Assembly: GCA_016791445.1 (NCBI GenBank)
Contig: JAEUMP010000024.1
Coordinates: 1 to 64,000, forward strand
Source: Hyphomonadaceae bacterium
Lineage (GTDB): Bacteria; Pseudomonadota; Alphaproteobacteria; Caulobacterales; Aquidulcibacteraceae
Length of the DNA stretch: 64,000 nt
Direction: 5' to 3'
Positions 1 through 10,654 of this stretch are shown here, piece after piece. Under the pieces are notes generated by a model. The model worked only from the letters and a program-made list of their open reading frames with translations, searched no databases and had not been told where the DNA came from. Made by a program: the position numbers and the translations under genes. Within the stretch, counting starts at the first letter, position 1. Each line of letters starts with the position of its first letter.

Positions 1-177
1 GCTGTCTTCAACGTTCACGGTCGTCGCATCGCCGTCGCCCGACTCGTTGGTCGCCGCGCCGCCGTTGCCTTCCGCTTCCTGGCCCGGAGCCGGAGCGGGC
101 GGGCCCGCAAAAGCCGGAGTTGCGAAGGCCATCGCGAGCGCGAGCACGCCGGCGGTGGTCAAGAGTTTCGTCTGCAT
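1..177 (-). CDS. small exported protein, 5' part only (runs off left edge)
   Basis: Reading leftwards from ATG 177-175, the first 59 residues are open to the window edge. They begin with a good Sec signal peptide (MQTKLLTTAGVLALAMAFA, cleavage probably after TPAFA). A low-complexity stretch rich in Gly, Ala, Pro, Glu, Asp and Asn follows. A strong ribosome site (AGGAGG) lies 6-7 bases before the ATG. The gene is divergent from the oxoacid dehydrogenase operon. Too little is visible to name a family; an acidic periplasmic or surface protein is the fair description. Confidence 0.75.
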   Translation of the reverse strand, partial: MQTKLLTTAGVLALAMAFATPAFAGPPAPAPGQEAEGNGGAATNESGDGDATTVNVEDS

Positions 178-1957
<1,780 letters not shown>

Positions 1958-1959
1958 TC

Positions 1960-2973
1960 ATGGCGACGATGAACATGATCCAGGCCATCAACTCCGCGAT
2001 GGACGTGATGATGACGCGCGATCCCGACGTGCTCGTCTTCGGCGAGGACGTCGGCTATTTCGGCGGCGTCTTCCGCGCGACGGAGGGCCTGCAGAAAAAG
2101 CACGGGCTCACGCGCTGCTTCGATGCGCCGATCGCGGAAGGCGGCATCGTCGCGACCGCCATCGGCATGGGCGCGTATGGCTTGCGTCCCGTGATCGAGA
2201 TCCAGTTCGCGGACTATATCTATCCAGCTTACGACCAGATCGTCTCGGAAGCAGCACGCTTGCGCTATCGCTCGGCGGCGGACTTCACCGCGCCGATCAC
2301 GCTTCGCACGCCCTATGGCGGCGGCATTTTCGGCGGCCAGACGCACAGCCAGTCGCCGGAAGCGCTCTTCACGCACGTCGCGGGCATCAAGACCGTGATC
2401 CCCTCCAATCCTTATGATGCGAAGGGCCTCCTGATCGCGGCCATCGAGGACGACGATCCCGTCGTCATCTTCGAACCGAAGCGTCTCTACAACGGCCCGT
2501 TCGACGGCTGGCACGAAAAGCCCGTCGAGCCGTGGTCGAAACACGCCGACAGCGACGTGCCGGATGGCCACTACACGGTGCCGCTGGGCAAGGCGAAAGT
2601 CGTGCGGCCGGGCTCGGATGTGACGGTGCTCTCCTACGGCACGATGGTGCATGTGGCGCTCGCAGCCGCAGCGCACGCGGGCGTGGATGCCGAAGTCATC
2701 GACCTGCGCACGCTCGTGCCGGTCGATATCGAGACGATCGTGGAGTCGGTGACGAAGACCGGCCGCTGCGTCATCGTGCACGAAGCGACGCGCACGTCGG
2801 GCTTCGGCGCGGAGCTTTCGGCGATGGTGCAGGAGGAGTGCTTCTATCACCTCGAAGCGCCGATCCTGCGCGTGACGGGGTGGGACACGCCCTATCCACA
2901 CGCCTTCGAGTGGGAGTATTTCCCGGGACCGGAACGCGTCGCCAAGGCGCTGAAGCGCGTGATGGAGGGCTGA
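1960..2973 (+). CDS. bkdA2: branched-chain 2-oxoacid dehydrogenase E1 component, beta subunit
   Basis: E1 beta subunit (337 aa), a transketolase-like partner of the upstream alpha subunit. Visible family features are the VFGEDVGYFGGVFRAT segment that contacts ThDP, and a C-terminal transketolase domain with VIDLRTLVPVD and HEATRTSGFGAEL. The ATG at 1960 lies two bases after the alpha-subunit stop codon and leaves the usual short N terminus; an upstream in-frame start at 1918 lies inside the alpha gene and is less likely. Translational coupling with its neighbours would keep the subunits in balance. Confidence 0.92.
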   Translation: MATMNMIQAINSAMDVMMTRDPDVLVFGEDVGYFGGVFRATEGLQKKHGLTRCFDAPIAEGGIVATAIGMGAYGLRPVIEIQFADYIYPAYDQIVSEAARLRYRSAADFTAPITLRTPYGGGIFGGQTHSQSPEALFTHVAGIKTVIPSNPYDAKGLLIAAIEDDDPVVIFEPKRLYNGPFDGWHEKPVEPWSKHADSDVPDGHYTVPLGKAKVVRPGSDVTVLSYGTMVHVALAAAAHAGVDAEVIDLRTLVPVDIETIVESVTKTGRCVIVHEATRTSGFGAELSAMVQEECFYHLEAPILRVTGWDTPYPHAFEWEYFPGPERVAKALKRVMEG

Positions 2974-2974
2974 C

Positions 2975-4261
2975 GTGGGGCGTTATGTTTTCAAGCTGCC
3001 GGATGTCGGCGAAGGCACCGCGGAAGCGGAGATCGTCGCCTGGCATGTGAAGCTCGGCGAAATGGTCGAGGAAGACGCGCCGCTCGCGGACGTGATGACC
3101 GACAAGGCGACCATCGAGATCACGGCGCCGGTGAGCGGCAAGATCGTCGAGCGCAACGGCGAGCCCGGCGAGATGGCGGCGATCGGTTCGGTGCTCGTGG
3201 TGTTCGAGACGGAAGGCGCCGATGTGGGCGCGAGTCCGCCGCCGCCCGCGAAGCCCGCCGCGAAGGAAGCGCCGGCGCCGAAGAAGGCCGAGCCTGCGCC
3301 GGTTGTAAAAGCGCCGGTGGAAGCGCCGACGCGCGCGCCGGTCGCGAACGATGCGTTCGCGACGCGCGTGAACGTGGACGACAAGCCGCTCGCGTCGCCC
3401 GCCGTGCGCAAGCGCGCGCACGAGATGGGCGTGCATCTGCAATATGTGCCGGGTTCGGGGCCTGCGGGCCGCATCGAGCATGAAGATCTCGACGCCTATG
3501 TCGCGCGGGGTGGCGGCGGCGGTGGTCGTTCTTCCGGCGGCGGCGCGCTCTACGCGCAACGCGACGGGACGGACGACATCAAGGTCATCGGTCTGCGCCG
3601 CAAGATCGCGGAGAAGATGCAGGACGCCAAGCGCCGCATTCCGCACTTCGCCTATGTCGAGGAAGTCGACATGACGGAGCTGGAGGCGCTGCGTGTCCAT
3701 CTCAACGCGACGAAGCGCAAGGACCAGCCCAAGCTCACCGTGCTCCCGTTCATGGTGCGCGCGCTGGTGAAGGTGCTGCCGGACTATCCGCAGATCAACG
3801 CGATCTTCGACGACGAGGCGGGCGTGGTGCATCGCCATCGCGCCGTGCATTGCGGCATCGCCGCACAGACCGCGAATGGCCTCGTCGTGCCCGTCGTGAA
3901 GCACGCCGAGACGATGGACGTGTGGGCGCTGGCGACGGAAATCGCGCGGCTCGCGGAAGCGACGAAGTCGGGCAAGGCGACGCGCGACGAGCTTTCGGGA
4001 TCGACGATCACTGTGACGTCGCTTGGTCCGCTGGGCGGGGTGGTGACGACGCCGGTGATCAATCACCCGGAAGTCGCGATCATCGGCCCGAACAAGATCA
4101 TCGACCGGCCCGTTGTGCAGAACGGCGTCGTCGTCGTGCGCAAGATGATGAACCTGTCGTCGTCCTTCGATCACCGCGTGGTTGACGGCTACGACGCGGC
4201 GGAATTCATCCAGCGCGTGAAAGGGCTGCTCGAGCATCCCGCCACCATCTTCATGGACTGA
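2975..4261 (+). CDS. bkdB: dihydrolipoyl acyltransferase E2 of branched-chain 2-oxoacid dehydrogenase
   Basis: The 428-residue E2 core. In order: an N-terminal lipoyl domain (residues about 2-78) with the lipoylated Lys in MTDKATIEI; an Ala/Pro/Lys-rich flexible linker; a peripheral-subunit-binding domain (ASPAVRKRAHEMG to GRIEHEDLDAYV); a Gly-rich linker; and the catalytic acyltransferase domain ending with the DHRVVDG active-site motif. It transfers the acyl group from E1 to CoA. The start is GTG 2975, one base after the E1 beta stop. A single lipoyl domain is usual for branched-chain E2. Confidence 0.93.
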   Translation: MGRYVFKLPDVGEGTAEAEIVAWHVKLGEMVEEDAPLADVMTDKATIEITAPVSGKIVERNGEPGEMAAIGSVLVVFETEGADVGASPPPPAKPAAKEAPAPKKAEPAPVVKAPVEAPTRAPVANDAFATRVNVDDKPLASPAVRKRAHEMGVHLQYVPGSGPAGRIEHEDLDAYVARGGGGGGRSSGGGALYAQRDGTDDIKVIGLRRKIAEKMQDAKRRIPHFAYVEEVDMTELEALRVHLNATKRKDQPKLTVLPFMVRALVKVLPDYPQINAIFDDEAGVVHRHRAVHCGIAAQTANGLVVPVVKHAETMDVWALATEIARLAEATKSGKATRDELSGSTITVTSLGPLGGVVTTPVINHPEVAIIGPNKIIDRPVVQNGVVVVRKMMNLSSSFDHRVVDGYDAAEFIQRVKGLLEHPATIFMD

Positions 4262-4266
4262 TCGCC

Positions 4267-5649
4267 GTGGCTGAAACCATCCAGACCAAAGTGCTCGTCG
4301 TCGGCGGCGGGCCGGGCGGCTATGTCGCCGCCATCCGTGCGGGCCAGCTCGGCCTCGACGTGACGCTCGTGGAGGCGGACCGCCTCGGCGGCACCTGCCT
4401 CATTCGTGGCTGCATTCCCTCCAAGGCGCTCATCCACGTGGCGAGCGAGTATGCGGGCATGACGGCGAAGGTCGGCGCTGGCCACGCGGGCGTGTCGCTC
4501 AGGGAAGCGCCATCGCTCGACTTCAAGAAGACCGTCGCGTGGAAGGAAACCATCGTCGACAAGCTGAACGGCGGCGTCGCGGGACTGCTCAAGCGCGCGA
4601 AAGTGCGTGTCATTGCCGGTTGGGCAAAGTTCACCGACGCGAAGACCTGCGTCGTCGGCGATGTGACGATCCGCGCGGAGAACGTCATCCTCGCCAACGG
4701 CTCAGTGCCGGTGGAGCTGCCGTTCCTGAAATTCGGCGGCAATGTCGTTTCATCCACGGAAGCGCTCTCGCTCGACGCCGTGCCGAAAAAGCTCGTCGTC
4801 ATCGGCGCGGGCTATATCGGGCTCGAACTCGGCATCGCGTTCAGGAAGCTCGGCGCGGAGGTGACGATCGTCGAAGCGCAGGACCGTATCCTGCCGCTCT
4901 ACGACAAGGACCTCGTCGCGCCTGTCGCGAGGTGGCTCTCGAAGAACGGCGTCGAAGTGCATCTCGGCGCGAAGGCCAAGGGTTTCGACGGCAAGGCGCT
5001 CGCGGTGGAGACCGGCGACGGCAAGACCGTGAAATTCGCCGCCGACAAGATACTCGTCACTGTCGGCCGCAAGCCGGCGACGGAAGGCTGGGGCCTTGAG
5101 AACATGGGCGTCGACATGGACGGTCGTTTCGTAAAGGTCGACGACCAGTGCCGCACGTCGATGAAGGGTGTCTGGGCGATCGGCGATCTCGTCGGCGAGC
5201 CGATGCTCGAGCACAAGGCCGCCACGCAAGGCGAGATGGTCGCGGAGATTCTCTCCGGGCTGCCGCGCAGATTCGATCCCGCGTCGATCCCGGCGGTGTG
5301 CTTCACCGAGCCGGAAATCGCGACGGCGGGCTTGTTGCCGGAAGAGGCGAAGGCCGCCGGCCACGACATCGTCATCGGCCAGTTTCCGTTCATGGCGAAC
5401 GGGCGCTCGCTCTCGATGGATGGCGGGGAAGGCTTCGTGCGCGTCGTCGCGCGCAAGTCCGATCACCGCGTGCTCGGCGTGCAGGCGGTCGGCGCGCATG
5501 TGGCGGAGCTGGCCAACGAGTTTTCGCACGCGCTGGAAATGGGCGCGTTGCTGGAAGACCTCGCGGGCACGATCCACGTGCATCCCACCCTGGGCGAGGC
5601 GTTCCACGAAAGCGCTCTGAAGGCGCTGGGGCACGCGATCCATATCTGA
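4267..5649 (+). CDS. lpdA: dihydrolipoyl dehydrogenase (E3)
   Basis: Flavoprotein disulfide reductase (460 aa) that reoxidises the dihydrolipoyl arms of E2 with NAD+. The N-terminal FAD motif is VVGGGPGGYVAAIRAGQLG, the redox-active cysteines are in GGTCLIRGCIPSKAL, the NAD-binding motif is VVIGAGYIGLELG, and the C-terminal His-Glu pair is in HPTLGEAFHES. The start is GTG 4267, five bases after the E2 stop. As last gene of the operon it probably serves this complex specifically; an unlinked lpd for pyruvate and 2-oxoglutarate dehydrogenases would be expected elsewhere. Confidence 0.95.
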   Translation: MAETIQTKVLVVGGGPGGYVAAIRAGQLGLDVTLVEADRLGGTCLIRGCIPSKALIHVASEYAGMTAKVGAGHAGVSLREAPSLDFKKTVAWKETIVDKLNGGVAGLLKRAKVRVIAGWAKFTDAKTCVVGDVTIRAENVILANGSVPVELPFLKFGGNVVSSTEALSLDAVPKKLVVIGAGYIGLELGIAFRKLGAEVTIVEAQDRILPLYDKDLVAPVARWLSKNGVEVHLGAKAKGFDGKALAVETGDGKTVKFAADKILVTVGRKPATEGWGLENMGVDMDGRFVKVDDQCRTSMKGVWAIGDLVGEPMLEHKAATQGEMVAEILSGLPRRFDPASIPAVCFTEPEIATAGLLPEEAKAAGHDIVIGQFPFMANGRSLSMDGGEGFVRVVARKSDHRVLGVQAVGAHVAELANEFSHALEMGALLEDLAGTIHVHPTLGEAFHESALKALGHAIHI

Positions 5650-5685
5650 CGTGACGAACGAAACGGGCGGCGCTATCCACGCTGC

Positions 5686-6270
5686 ATGACCGAATCCGAA
5701 GTCCTCGACGAATTCCGCGCCGCCAACGCCCTGCTGGAAGGCCACTTCGTGCTGTCCTCAGGGCTGCACAGCCCGGTCTTCTTCCAGAAGGCCTTCATTT
5801 TCATGGACCCCGCGCGCACGGAGCGTCTGTGCAAGGCGCTCGCGGCGAAGATCACCGAGCGGTTCGGGAAGATCGACGTCGTCGTCTCGCCGGCGGTGGG
5901 CGCGATCATTCCGGGGTACGAGACGGCGCGACATCTCGGCGCGCGCGCGCTCTTCGTCGAGCGCGAGGCGGGTGAGTTCCAGCTCCGTCGCGGCTTCCGC
6001 ATCGAACCGGGCGAGAAGGTCGTGATGGTCGAGGATGTGGTGACGACGGGTCTGTCCTCGCGCGAATGCCTCGCCGCGATCCGCAACCATCCGGGTGATC
6101 TCGTCGGCGCGGCCTGCCTAATCGACCGGTCCGGCGGCACGGCGGATGTCGGCGCGCCGCTCGTGGCGCTCGCGAGCGTCACCGCCCCGAGCTACCCGGC
6201 CGACGCGCTCCCGCCCGAACTCGCTGCGCTGCCGATCCAGAAGCCCGGCAGCCGGCACCTCTCCAGCTAG
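5686..6270 (+). CDS. pyrE: orotate phosphoribosyltransferase
   Basis: Transfers phosphoribose from PRPP to orotate in de novo pyrimidine synthesis (194 aa). The PRPP-binding signature [16 protein letters not shown] is clear, and the N terminus ([19 protein letters not shown]) matches the family. It starts 36 bases after lpdA, so it may be co-transcribed or have its own promoter in that gap. Confidence 0.95.
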   Translation: MTESEVLDEFRAANALLEGHFVLSSGLHSPVFFQKAFIFMDPARTERLCKALAAKITERFGKIDVVVSPAVGAIIPGYETARHLGARALFVEREAGEFQLRRGFRIEPGEKVVMVEDVVTTGLSSRECLAAIRNHPGDLVGAACLIDRSGGTADVGAPLVALASVTAPSYPADALPPELAALPIQKPGSRHLSS

Positions 6271-6316
6271 CGCAGGCGTGCATCCTGCCCCACATAGGCG
6301 CGAGGAAGGGTTCTGC

Positions 6317-7069
6317 ATGGCTGCCTTGGCGCCCCGGCTCGGGGTCAACATCGATCACGTCGCGACGATCCGGAACGCCCGCGGCGGGCCGCATCCAGAT
6401 CCGCTGCGCGCGGCGCTGATGGCCGCCGAGGCCGGCGCTGACGGCATCACCCTGCACGTGCGCGAAGATCGTCGTCACGTCCGTGAAGACGATCTCGCGC
6501 GTCTCGCGGCGGCCATCACCCTGCCGATCAATCTCGAAATGGCGTGCACGGAGGAGATGCTCGCCATCGCGCTGGCGGCGAAACCGCATGCGGTGTGCCT
6601 TGTGCCGGAGCGGCGCGAGGAGCGCACGACCGAAGGCGGGCTCGATGTGGCGGGCCAGCACAATACCGTGGCGCCGTTCGTCACGCGCCTGCGTGATGCG
6701 GGCATCCGCGTTTCGCTCTTCATCGATCCGCATCCGGTGCAGATCGCGGTGGCGCAAGCGCTCGGCGCGCCCGTGGTCGAGCTTCACACGGGCGCCTATT
6801 GCGAGGCCGTCGCTTCGGGCGACACCCCGCGGGCGGCGCACGAACTGCATATGATCGAGGCTGCTGCGCGGGAGGGCGTCGCGCGCGGCATCGAGGTGCA
6901 CGCCGGCCACGGCATCACCTTCGACAGCGTCACGCCGATCGCCGCGATTCCCGAAATCCGCGAACTGAACATCGGCCATTTTCTGGTCGGGGAGGCGATC
7001 TTCATCGGTTTCGACGCCGCCATCCGGCGCATTAAGTCGTTGATGCTGGCCGCCCGGGCCGGCGCATGA
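6317..7069 (+). CDS. pdxJ: pyridoxine 5'-phosphate synthase
   Basis: TIM-barrel enzyme (250 aa) condensing 1-deoxyxylulose 5-phosphate with 3-amino-2-oxopropyl phosphate in DXP-dependent vitamin B6 synthesis. Motifs: [14 protein letters not shown] near the N terminus, EMACTEEML, and [10 protein letters not shown]. The ATG at 6317 places the first strand next to the N terminus as in relatives; the open frame extends further upstream, but that part overlaps pyrE. The stop codon overlaps the acpS start (ATGA), the common pdxJ-acpS coupling. Confidence 0.95.
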   Translation: MAALAPRLGVNIDHVATIRNARGGPHPDPLRAALMAAEAGADGITLHVREDRRHVREDDLARLAAAITLPINLEMACTEEMLAIALAAKPHAVCLVPERREERTTEGGLDVAGQHNTVAPFVTRLRDAGIRVSLFIDPHPVQIAVAQALGAPVVELHTGAYCEAVASGDTPRAAHELHMIEAAAREGVARGIEVHAGHGITFDSVTPIAAIPEIRELNIGHFLVGEAIFIGFDAAIRRIKSLMLAARAGA

Positions 7070-7491
7070 TTCTGGGTATCGGTTCGGATCTCATCGACAT
7101 CCGCCGGATCGAGCGGGCGCTGGAACGCCACGGCGGTCGGATGCTCGCCCGGCTCTATACGGTCGAAGAACAGCGCCGCTCCGAGCGCCGCCCCGCCCAG
7201 CGTGCGGCCAGCTACGCCAAGCGGTTCGCCGCCAAGGAGGCCTGCTCGAAGGCGCTCGGGACCGGCATCCGCCGGGGGGTCTATTGGCGCGACATGGGAG
7301 TGGCGAACCTGCCGTCCGGCCAGCCGACCATGATCCTGACCGGGGGTGCAGCGCAGCGCTTGGCCGAAATGTCGCCGAAAGGATATAAGTCTATCATTCA
7401 CGTAAGCCTGACGGACGACTTCCCGCTCGCCCAGGCCTTCGTCGTCATCTCGGCTGAACCGGAGGGGATTCCGGAGGCCGGGCTTCCGTAG
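7066..7491 (+). CDS. acpS: holo-[acyl-carrier-protein] synthase
   Basis: Small phosphopantetheinyl transferase (141 aa) that activates the fatty-acid ACP using CoA. Motifs [15 protein letters not shown] (Mg/CoA-binding Asp) and [15 protein letters not shown] are intact. It overlaps pdxJ by four bases. It is the only phosphopantetheinyl transferase in the window. AcpS-type enzymes usually serve the fatty-acid ACP, so whether it can also load the two ACPs of the Pfa-like synthase at 35430 is open. Confidence 0.95.
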   Translation: MILGIGSDLIDIRRIERALERHGGRMLARLYTVEEQRRSERRPAQRAASYAKRFAAKEACSKALGTGIRRGVYWRDMGVANLPSGQPTMILTGGAAQRLAEMSPKGYKSIIHVSLTDDFPLAQAFVVISAEPEGIPEAGLP

Positions 7492-7506
7492 AATGCGAGA
7501 CCCCGT

Positions 7507-8265
7507 ATGAGAGCCCCCGTCGACAGCGCGCCCACCGGCCTGAGCGCGATCTGGGACTACGCCAAGACGATCATCTACGCGCTCCTGCTCGCGATGGTGA
7601 TCCGTTTCGCGATCGCCCAGCCGTTCCGCATCCCGTCGGGCTCCATGGAGCCGACGCTGCTGGTGGGCGATTACATCGTGGTGACGAAGTGGTCCTACGG
7701 CTATTCGCGCTTTTCGCTCGCGCCGCTCAGTTTCGGGCCGCGGGGCCGACTGTTCGGCAGCCAGCCGGCGCGCGGCGACGTCGTCGTCTTCCGTCCGGCC
7801 GGCAATGAGGACAAGGACTTCGTGAAGCGCCTGATCGGCCTGCCGGGCGACCGGCTGCAGGTCCGCGACAGCGTGCTCTACATCAACGGCGAGCCCGTGA
7901 AGCGCGAGAAACTCGCGACCGTCGATTTCACCGATCAGCACGGCGTCACCAGTCCGGTGGCGCGCTATCTGGAGACGCTGCCGAACGGCGTGTCCTACGT
8001 CACCTTCGACAAGGGTCTCACCGACGGGGACAACACGCAGGTCTATGAGGTGCCGGAGGGGCACTACATGATGATCGGCGACAACCGGGACAACTCCGCA
8101 GACAGCCGTTACGAGATGGGCGGCTTCGGCTACGTTCCCTATGACAATCTGGTCGGCAAGGCGCGCTTCGTGTTCGTCTCGTTCGATCACACCACTTCCA
8201 TCTTCAAGCCGTGGACGCTGATCACGGGCTTCCGCGGCGATCGCTTCGTGCATGGCGTCGAGTAA
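7507..8265 (+). CDS. lepB: signal peptidase I
   Basis: Membrane-bound leader peptidase (252 aa) that cleaves Sec and Tat signal peptides on the periplasmic side. One N-terminal membrane segment (about residues 19-36) precedes the catalytic Ser in RIPSGSMEPTLLVGD; the catalytic Lys lies in DFVKRLIGLPGD, and the GDNRDNSADSR box is intact. Only one clear membrane helix, as is usual in alphaproteobacteria. It overlaps rnc by 14 bases. Confidence 0.95.
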   Translation: MRAPVDSAPTGLSAIWDYAKTIIYALLLAMVIRFAIAQPFRIPSGSMEPTLLVGDYIVVTKWSYGYSRFSLAPLSFGPRGRLFGSQPARGDVVVFRPAGNEDKDFVKRLIGLPGDRLQVRDSVLYINGEPVKREKLATVDFTDQHGVTSPVARYLETLPNGVSYVTFDKGLTDGDNTQVYEVPEGHYMMIGDNRDNSADSRYEMGGFGYVPYDNLVGKARFVFVSFDHTTSIFKPWTLITGFRGDRFVHGVE

Positions 8266-8938
8266 GGACGACTTCGAGACCCGCCTCGGGCGCAGGTTCC
8301 GCAAGAAGGCGCTGCTGCGCGAGGCGCTGACGCATTCGAGTGCGGCGGAAGGCAAGGCCGCCGAGCCCGACTATGAGCGTCTCGAGTTTCTCGGCGATCG
8401 GGTTCTCGGTCTGGTGGCGGCCGAGCATCTGCATGCGATGTTTCCCGATGATGGCGAGGACAAGCTCGCGGCGCGCTTCAACGCGCTCGTGAACCGGGAC
8501 GCCTGCGCGCGCGCGGCGCGGCGGGCGGGGCTGGGCGCACATCTTGTGCTGTCGGCAGCGGAAGCGCGCACCGGCGGTCGCGAGAAGGACACCATCCTCG
8601 CCGACGCCTGCGAGGCGCTCATCGCGGCGCTCTATCTCGACGGCGGCATGAAGGCGGCGCGCGCCTTCATCGAGACCTACTGGGCGGAGGAGTTCGCCGC
8701 GCCCGGCGACGTCCCCCGCGATCCCAAGACGGCGCTTCAGGAGTGGACGGCGAGCAAGAAGCGGCCCAATCCGCGCTATGATGTCGTCGAACGCAGCGGG
8801 CCCGATCACGCGCCGCGCTTCGTCGTGGAGGCTGTGGTGGAAGGACTTGAAACGATGCGCGGCGAGGGCGGCTCCAAGCGCGACGCCGAGCGCGAGGCCG
8901 CGCGCGCGGCGTTGAGACAGGCGGGCGTGCGTGTCTGA
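8252..8938 (+). CDS. rnc: ribonuclease III
   Basis: Double-strand-specific endoribonuclease (228 aa) for rRNA processing and RNA decay. The signature ERLEFLGDRVLGLV, the second metal-binding box DACEALIAALYLDGG and a C-terminal dsRNA-binding domain (from about residue 152, DPKTALQEW) are visible. It overlaps both lepB and era. Confidence 0.95.
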   Translation: MASSKDDFETRLGRRFRKKALLREALTHSSAAEGKAAEPDYERLEFLGDRVLGLVAAEHLHAMFPDDGEDKLAARFNALVNRDACARAARRAGLGAHLVLSAAEARTGGREKDTILADACEALIAALYLDGGMKAARAFIETYWAEEFAAPGDVPRDPKTALQEWTASKKRPNPRYDVVERSGPDHAPRFVVEAVVEGLETMRGEGGSKRDAEREAARAALRQAGVRV

Positions 8939-9878
8939 TCCCAAAACCCGCGCCGCGATCGTCGCCATTATCGGCGCGCCGAACGCCGGCAAGTCGACGC
9001 TGGTGAACCAGATCGTCGGCTCAAAGATCGCCATCGTGACGCAGAAGGTGCAGACGACGCGCGCGCCGTTGCGGGGCATCGCGATGCGCGGCGCGGCGCA
9101 ACTGATCCTCATCGACACACCCGGCGTGTTCGCGCCGCGCCGACGTCTCGATCGCGCGATGGTGAAGGCGGCGTGGGGCAGCGCGGGCGACGCCGACAGC
9201 GTCGTCCATCTTGTGGACGCGCCGGCGCAGGCGCGTGACCTTGCGGGCAAGCCGGACGGGGCCGATGCGCGGCAGGTCGAGGATGTCGCGCGGATCGTTA
9301 AGGGGCTCAAGGAGGCCGGCCGCAAGGCGATCCTCGCGCTCAACAAGGTCGATGCGATGCCGCGCGATGCGCTGCTCGGCGTCGCGGAGTCGCTGCACGG
9401 GGAAGGCGTCTATTCGGACGTGTTCATGATCTCCGCACTGACCGGCGACGGCGTGGCGGATCTGACGAAGCATCTCGCGGAGACGGCGCCGGAAGGCCCG
9501 TGGCTTTATCCCGAGGATCAGGCGGCGGACGCGCCCATGCGTGTGATCGCGGCGGAAGTGACGCGCGAGAAGATCATGCTGCGCGTCCACGAGGAAATTC
9601 CCTACGAGATCACCGTCGAGACGGAGACGTGGGAAGAACGCCGCGACGGCTCCGTGAAGATCGAGCAGACGATCTATGTGGCGCGCGAAGGCCACCGCAA
9701 GATCATGATCGGCGACAAGGGCCAGCAGATCAAAACCATCGGTAAACTCGCCCGCGAGGAGTTGCAGACCTTCCTCGAACGCCCCGTCCATCTCTTCCTA
9801 CACGTGAAGCTCAAGGAGAATTGGAGCGAGGAACGCGCCCGCTACGAGGCGATGGGCCTGGAGTGGGAGAAGGAGTGA
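8931..9878 (+). CDS. era: GTPase Era
   Basis: Essential GTPase (315 aa) that binds the 3' end of 16S rRNA and promotes 30S maturation. G1 GAPNAGKSTLVNQ, G3 DTPG, G4 NKVD and a C-terminal KH domain (GHRKIMIGDKGQQIKTIG) are all present. GTG start at 8931, overlapping rnc; the stop overlaps the recO start (GTGA). Confidence 0.96.
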   Translation: MSDPKTRAAIVAIIGAPNAGKSTLVNQIVGSKIAIVTQKVQTTRAPLRGIAMRGAAQLILIDTPGVFAPRRRLDRAMVKAAWGSAGDADSVVHLVDAPAQARDLAGKPDGADARQVEDVARIVKGLKEAGRKAILALNKVDAMPRDALLGVAESLHGEGVYSDVFMISALTGDGVADLTKHLAETAPEGPWLYPEDQAADAPMRVIAAEVTREKIMLRVHEEIPYEITVETETWEERRDGSVKIEQTIYVAREGHRKIMIGDKGQQIKTIGKLAREELQTFLERPVHLFLHVKLKENWSEERARYEAMGLEWEKE

Positions 9879-10615
9879 GCGTCGAGTGGTCCGACGACGC
9901 GATCATGCTCGGCGCGCGCGCGTATGGCGAGACGCAGGCGCTGGCGGAAGTCTTCTCCCGTGATCACGGGCGTGCGGCGGCCATCGTCCATGGCGGCGCG
10001 TCGCGGCGGATGAAGCCGGTCCTGCAGGCCGGTAATCTGGTGCGCGTGACATGGAAGGCGCGCACCGCCGAACAGCTGGGATTCTTCGCGCCGCTCGAAC
10101 TGATTGAACCGCACGCCGCGCGCGTGCTGGACGATCCGGCGGCGCTCGCGGGGCTCTCGTCGGCGGTGGCGCTGATCCGCGCGGGCGCAGTGGAGCGGCA
10201 ACCCTATGGCGGCATCTATGATGCATTGCAGGTGCTGATCGAGGCGTTCGCGGAACCCGAACTCTGGCCTGCCATCTACACCCGCTTCGAATTGGGCCTC
10301 CTGGCTGATCTCGGCTACGGCCTCGATCTCAAGGAATGCGCGCTCACGGGCGTGAATGACGATCTCGCCTTCGTCAGTCCCAAGTCCGGCCGGGCGGCGA
10401 GCCGGTCCGCGGGGGAGGAATATGCCGACAAACTCCTGCGGCTGCCGCCGTTTCTCGTCGACCCGCATGCGCCGCTTGCACCCGGGGACGTGGCGGACGC
10501 CTTCGCCCTCGCCGGCTGGTTCCTGGAGCGGCGCGTGTTCGACCGCCGCGGCGAGGGCATGCCCGAGGCCCGCCGGCGGCTGATCGAGGCGTTGGGCCAT
10601 CGGGGCCGACTCTAG
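9875..10615 (+). CDS. recO: DNA repair protein RecO
   Basis: Recombination mediator (246 aa) of the RecFOR pathway, which helps load RecA onto SSB-coated single-stranded DNA. The N-terminal OB-fold region (AIMLGARAYGETQALAEVFSR) and following helical domain match the family. The chosen start, GTG 9875, overlaps the era stop and gives the usual N terminus. The gene order era-recO-parC supports the call. Confidence 0.92.
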   Translation: MSVEWSDDAIMLGARAYGETQALAEVFSRDHGRAAAIVHGGASRRMKPVLQAGNLVRVTWKARTAEQLGFFAPLELIEPHAARVLDDPAALAGLSSAVALIRAGAVERQPYGGIYDALQVLIEAFAEPELWPAIYTRFELGLLADLGYGLDLKECALTGVNDDLAFVSPKSGRAASRSAGEEYADKLLRLPPFLVDPHAPLAPGDVADAFALAGWFLERRVFDRRGEGMPEARRRLIEALGHRGRL

Positions 10616-10654
10616 CTAAGAAGCCCCCAGAACGAATCACGCGCGGAAGGCAGA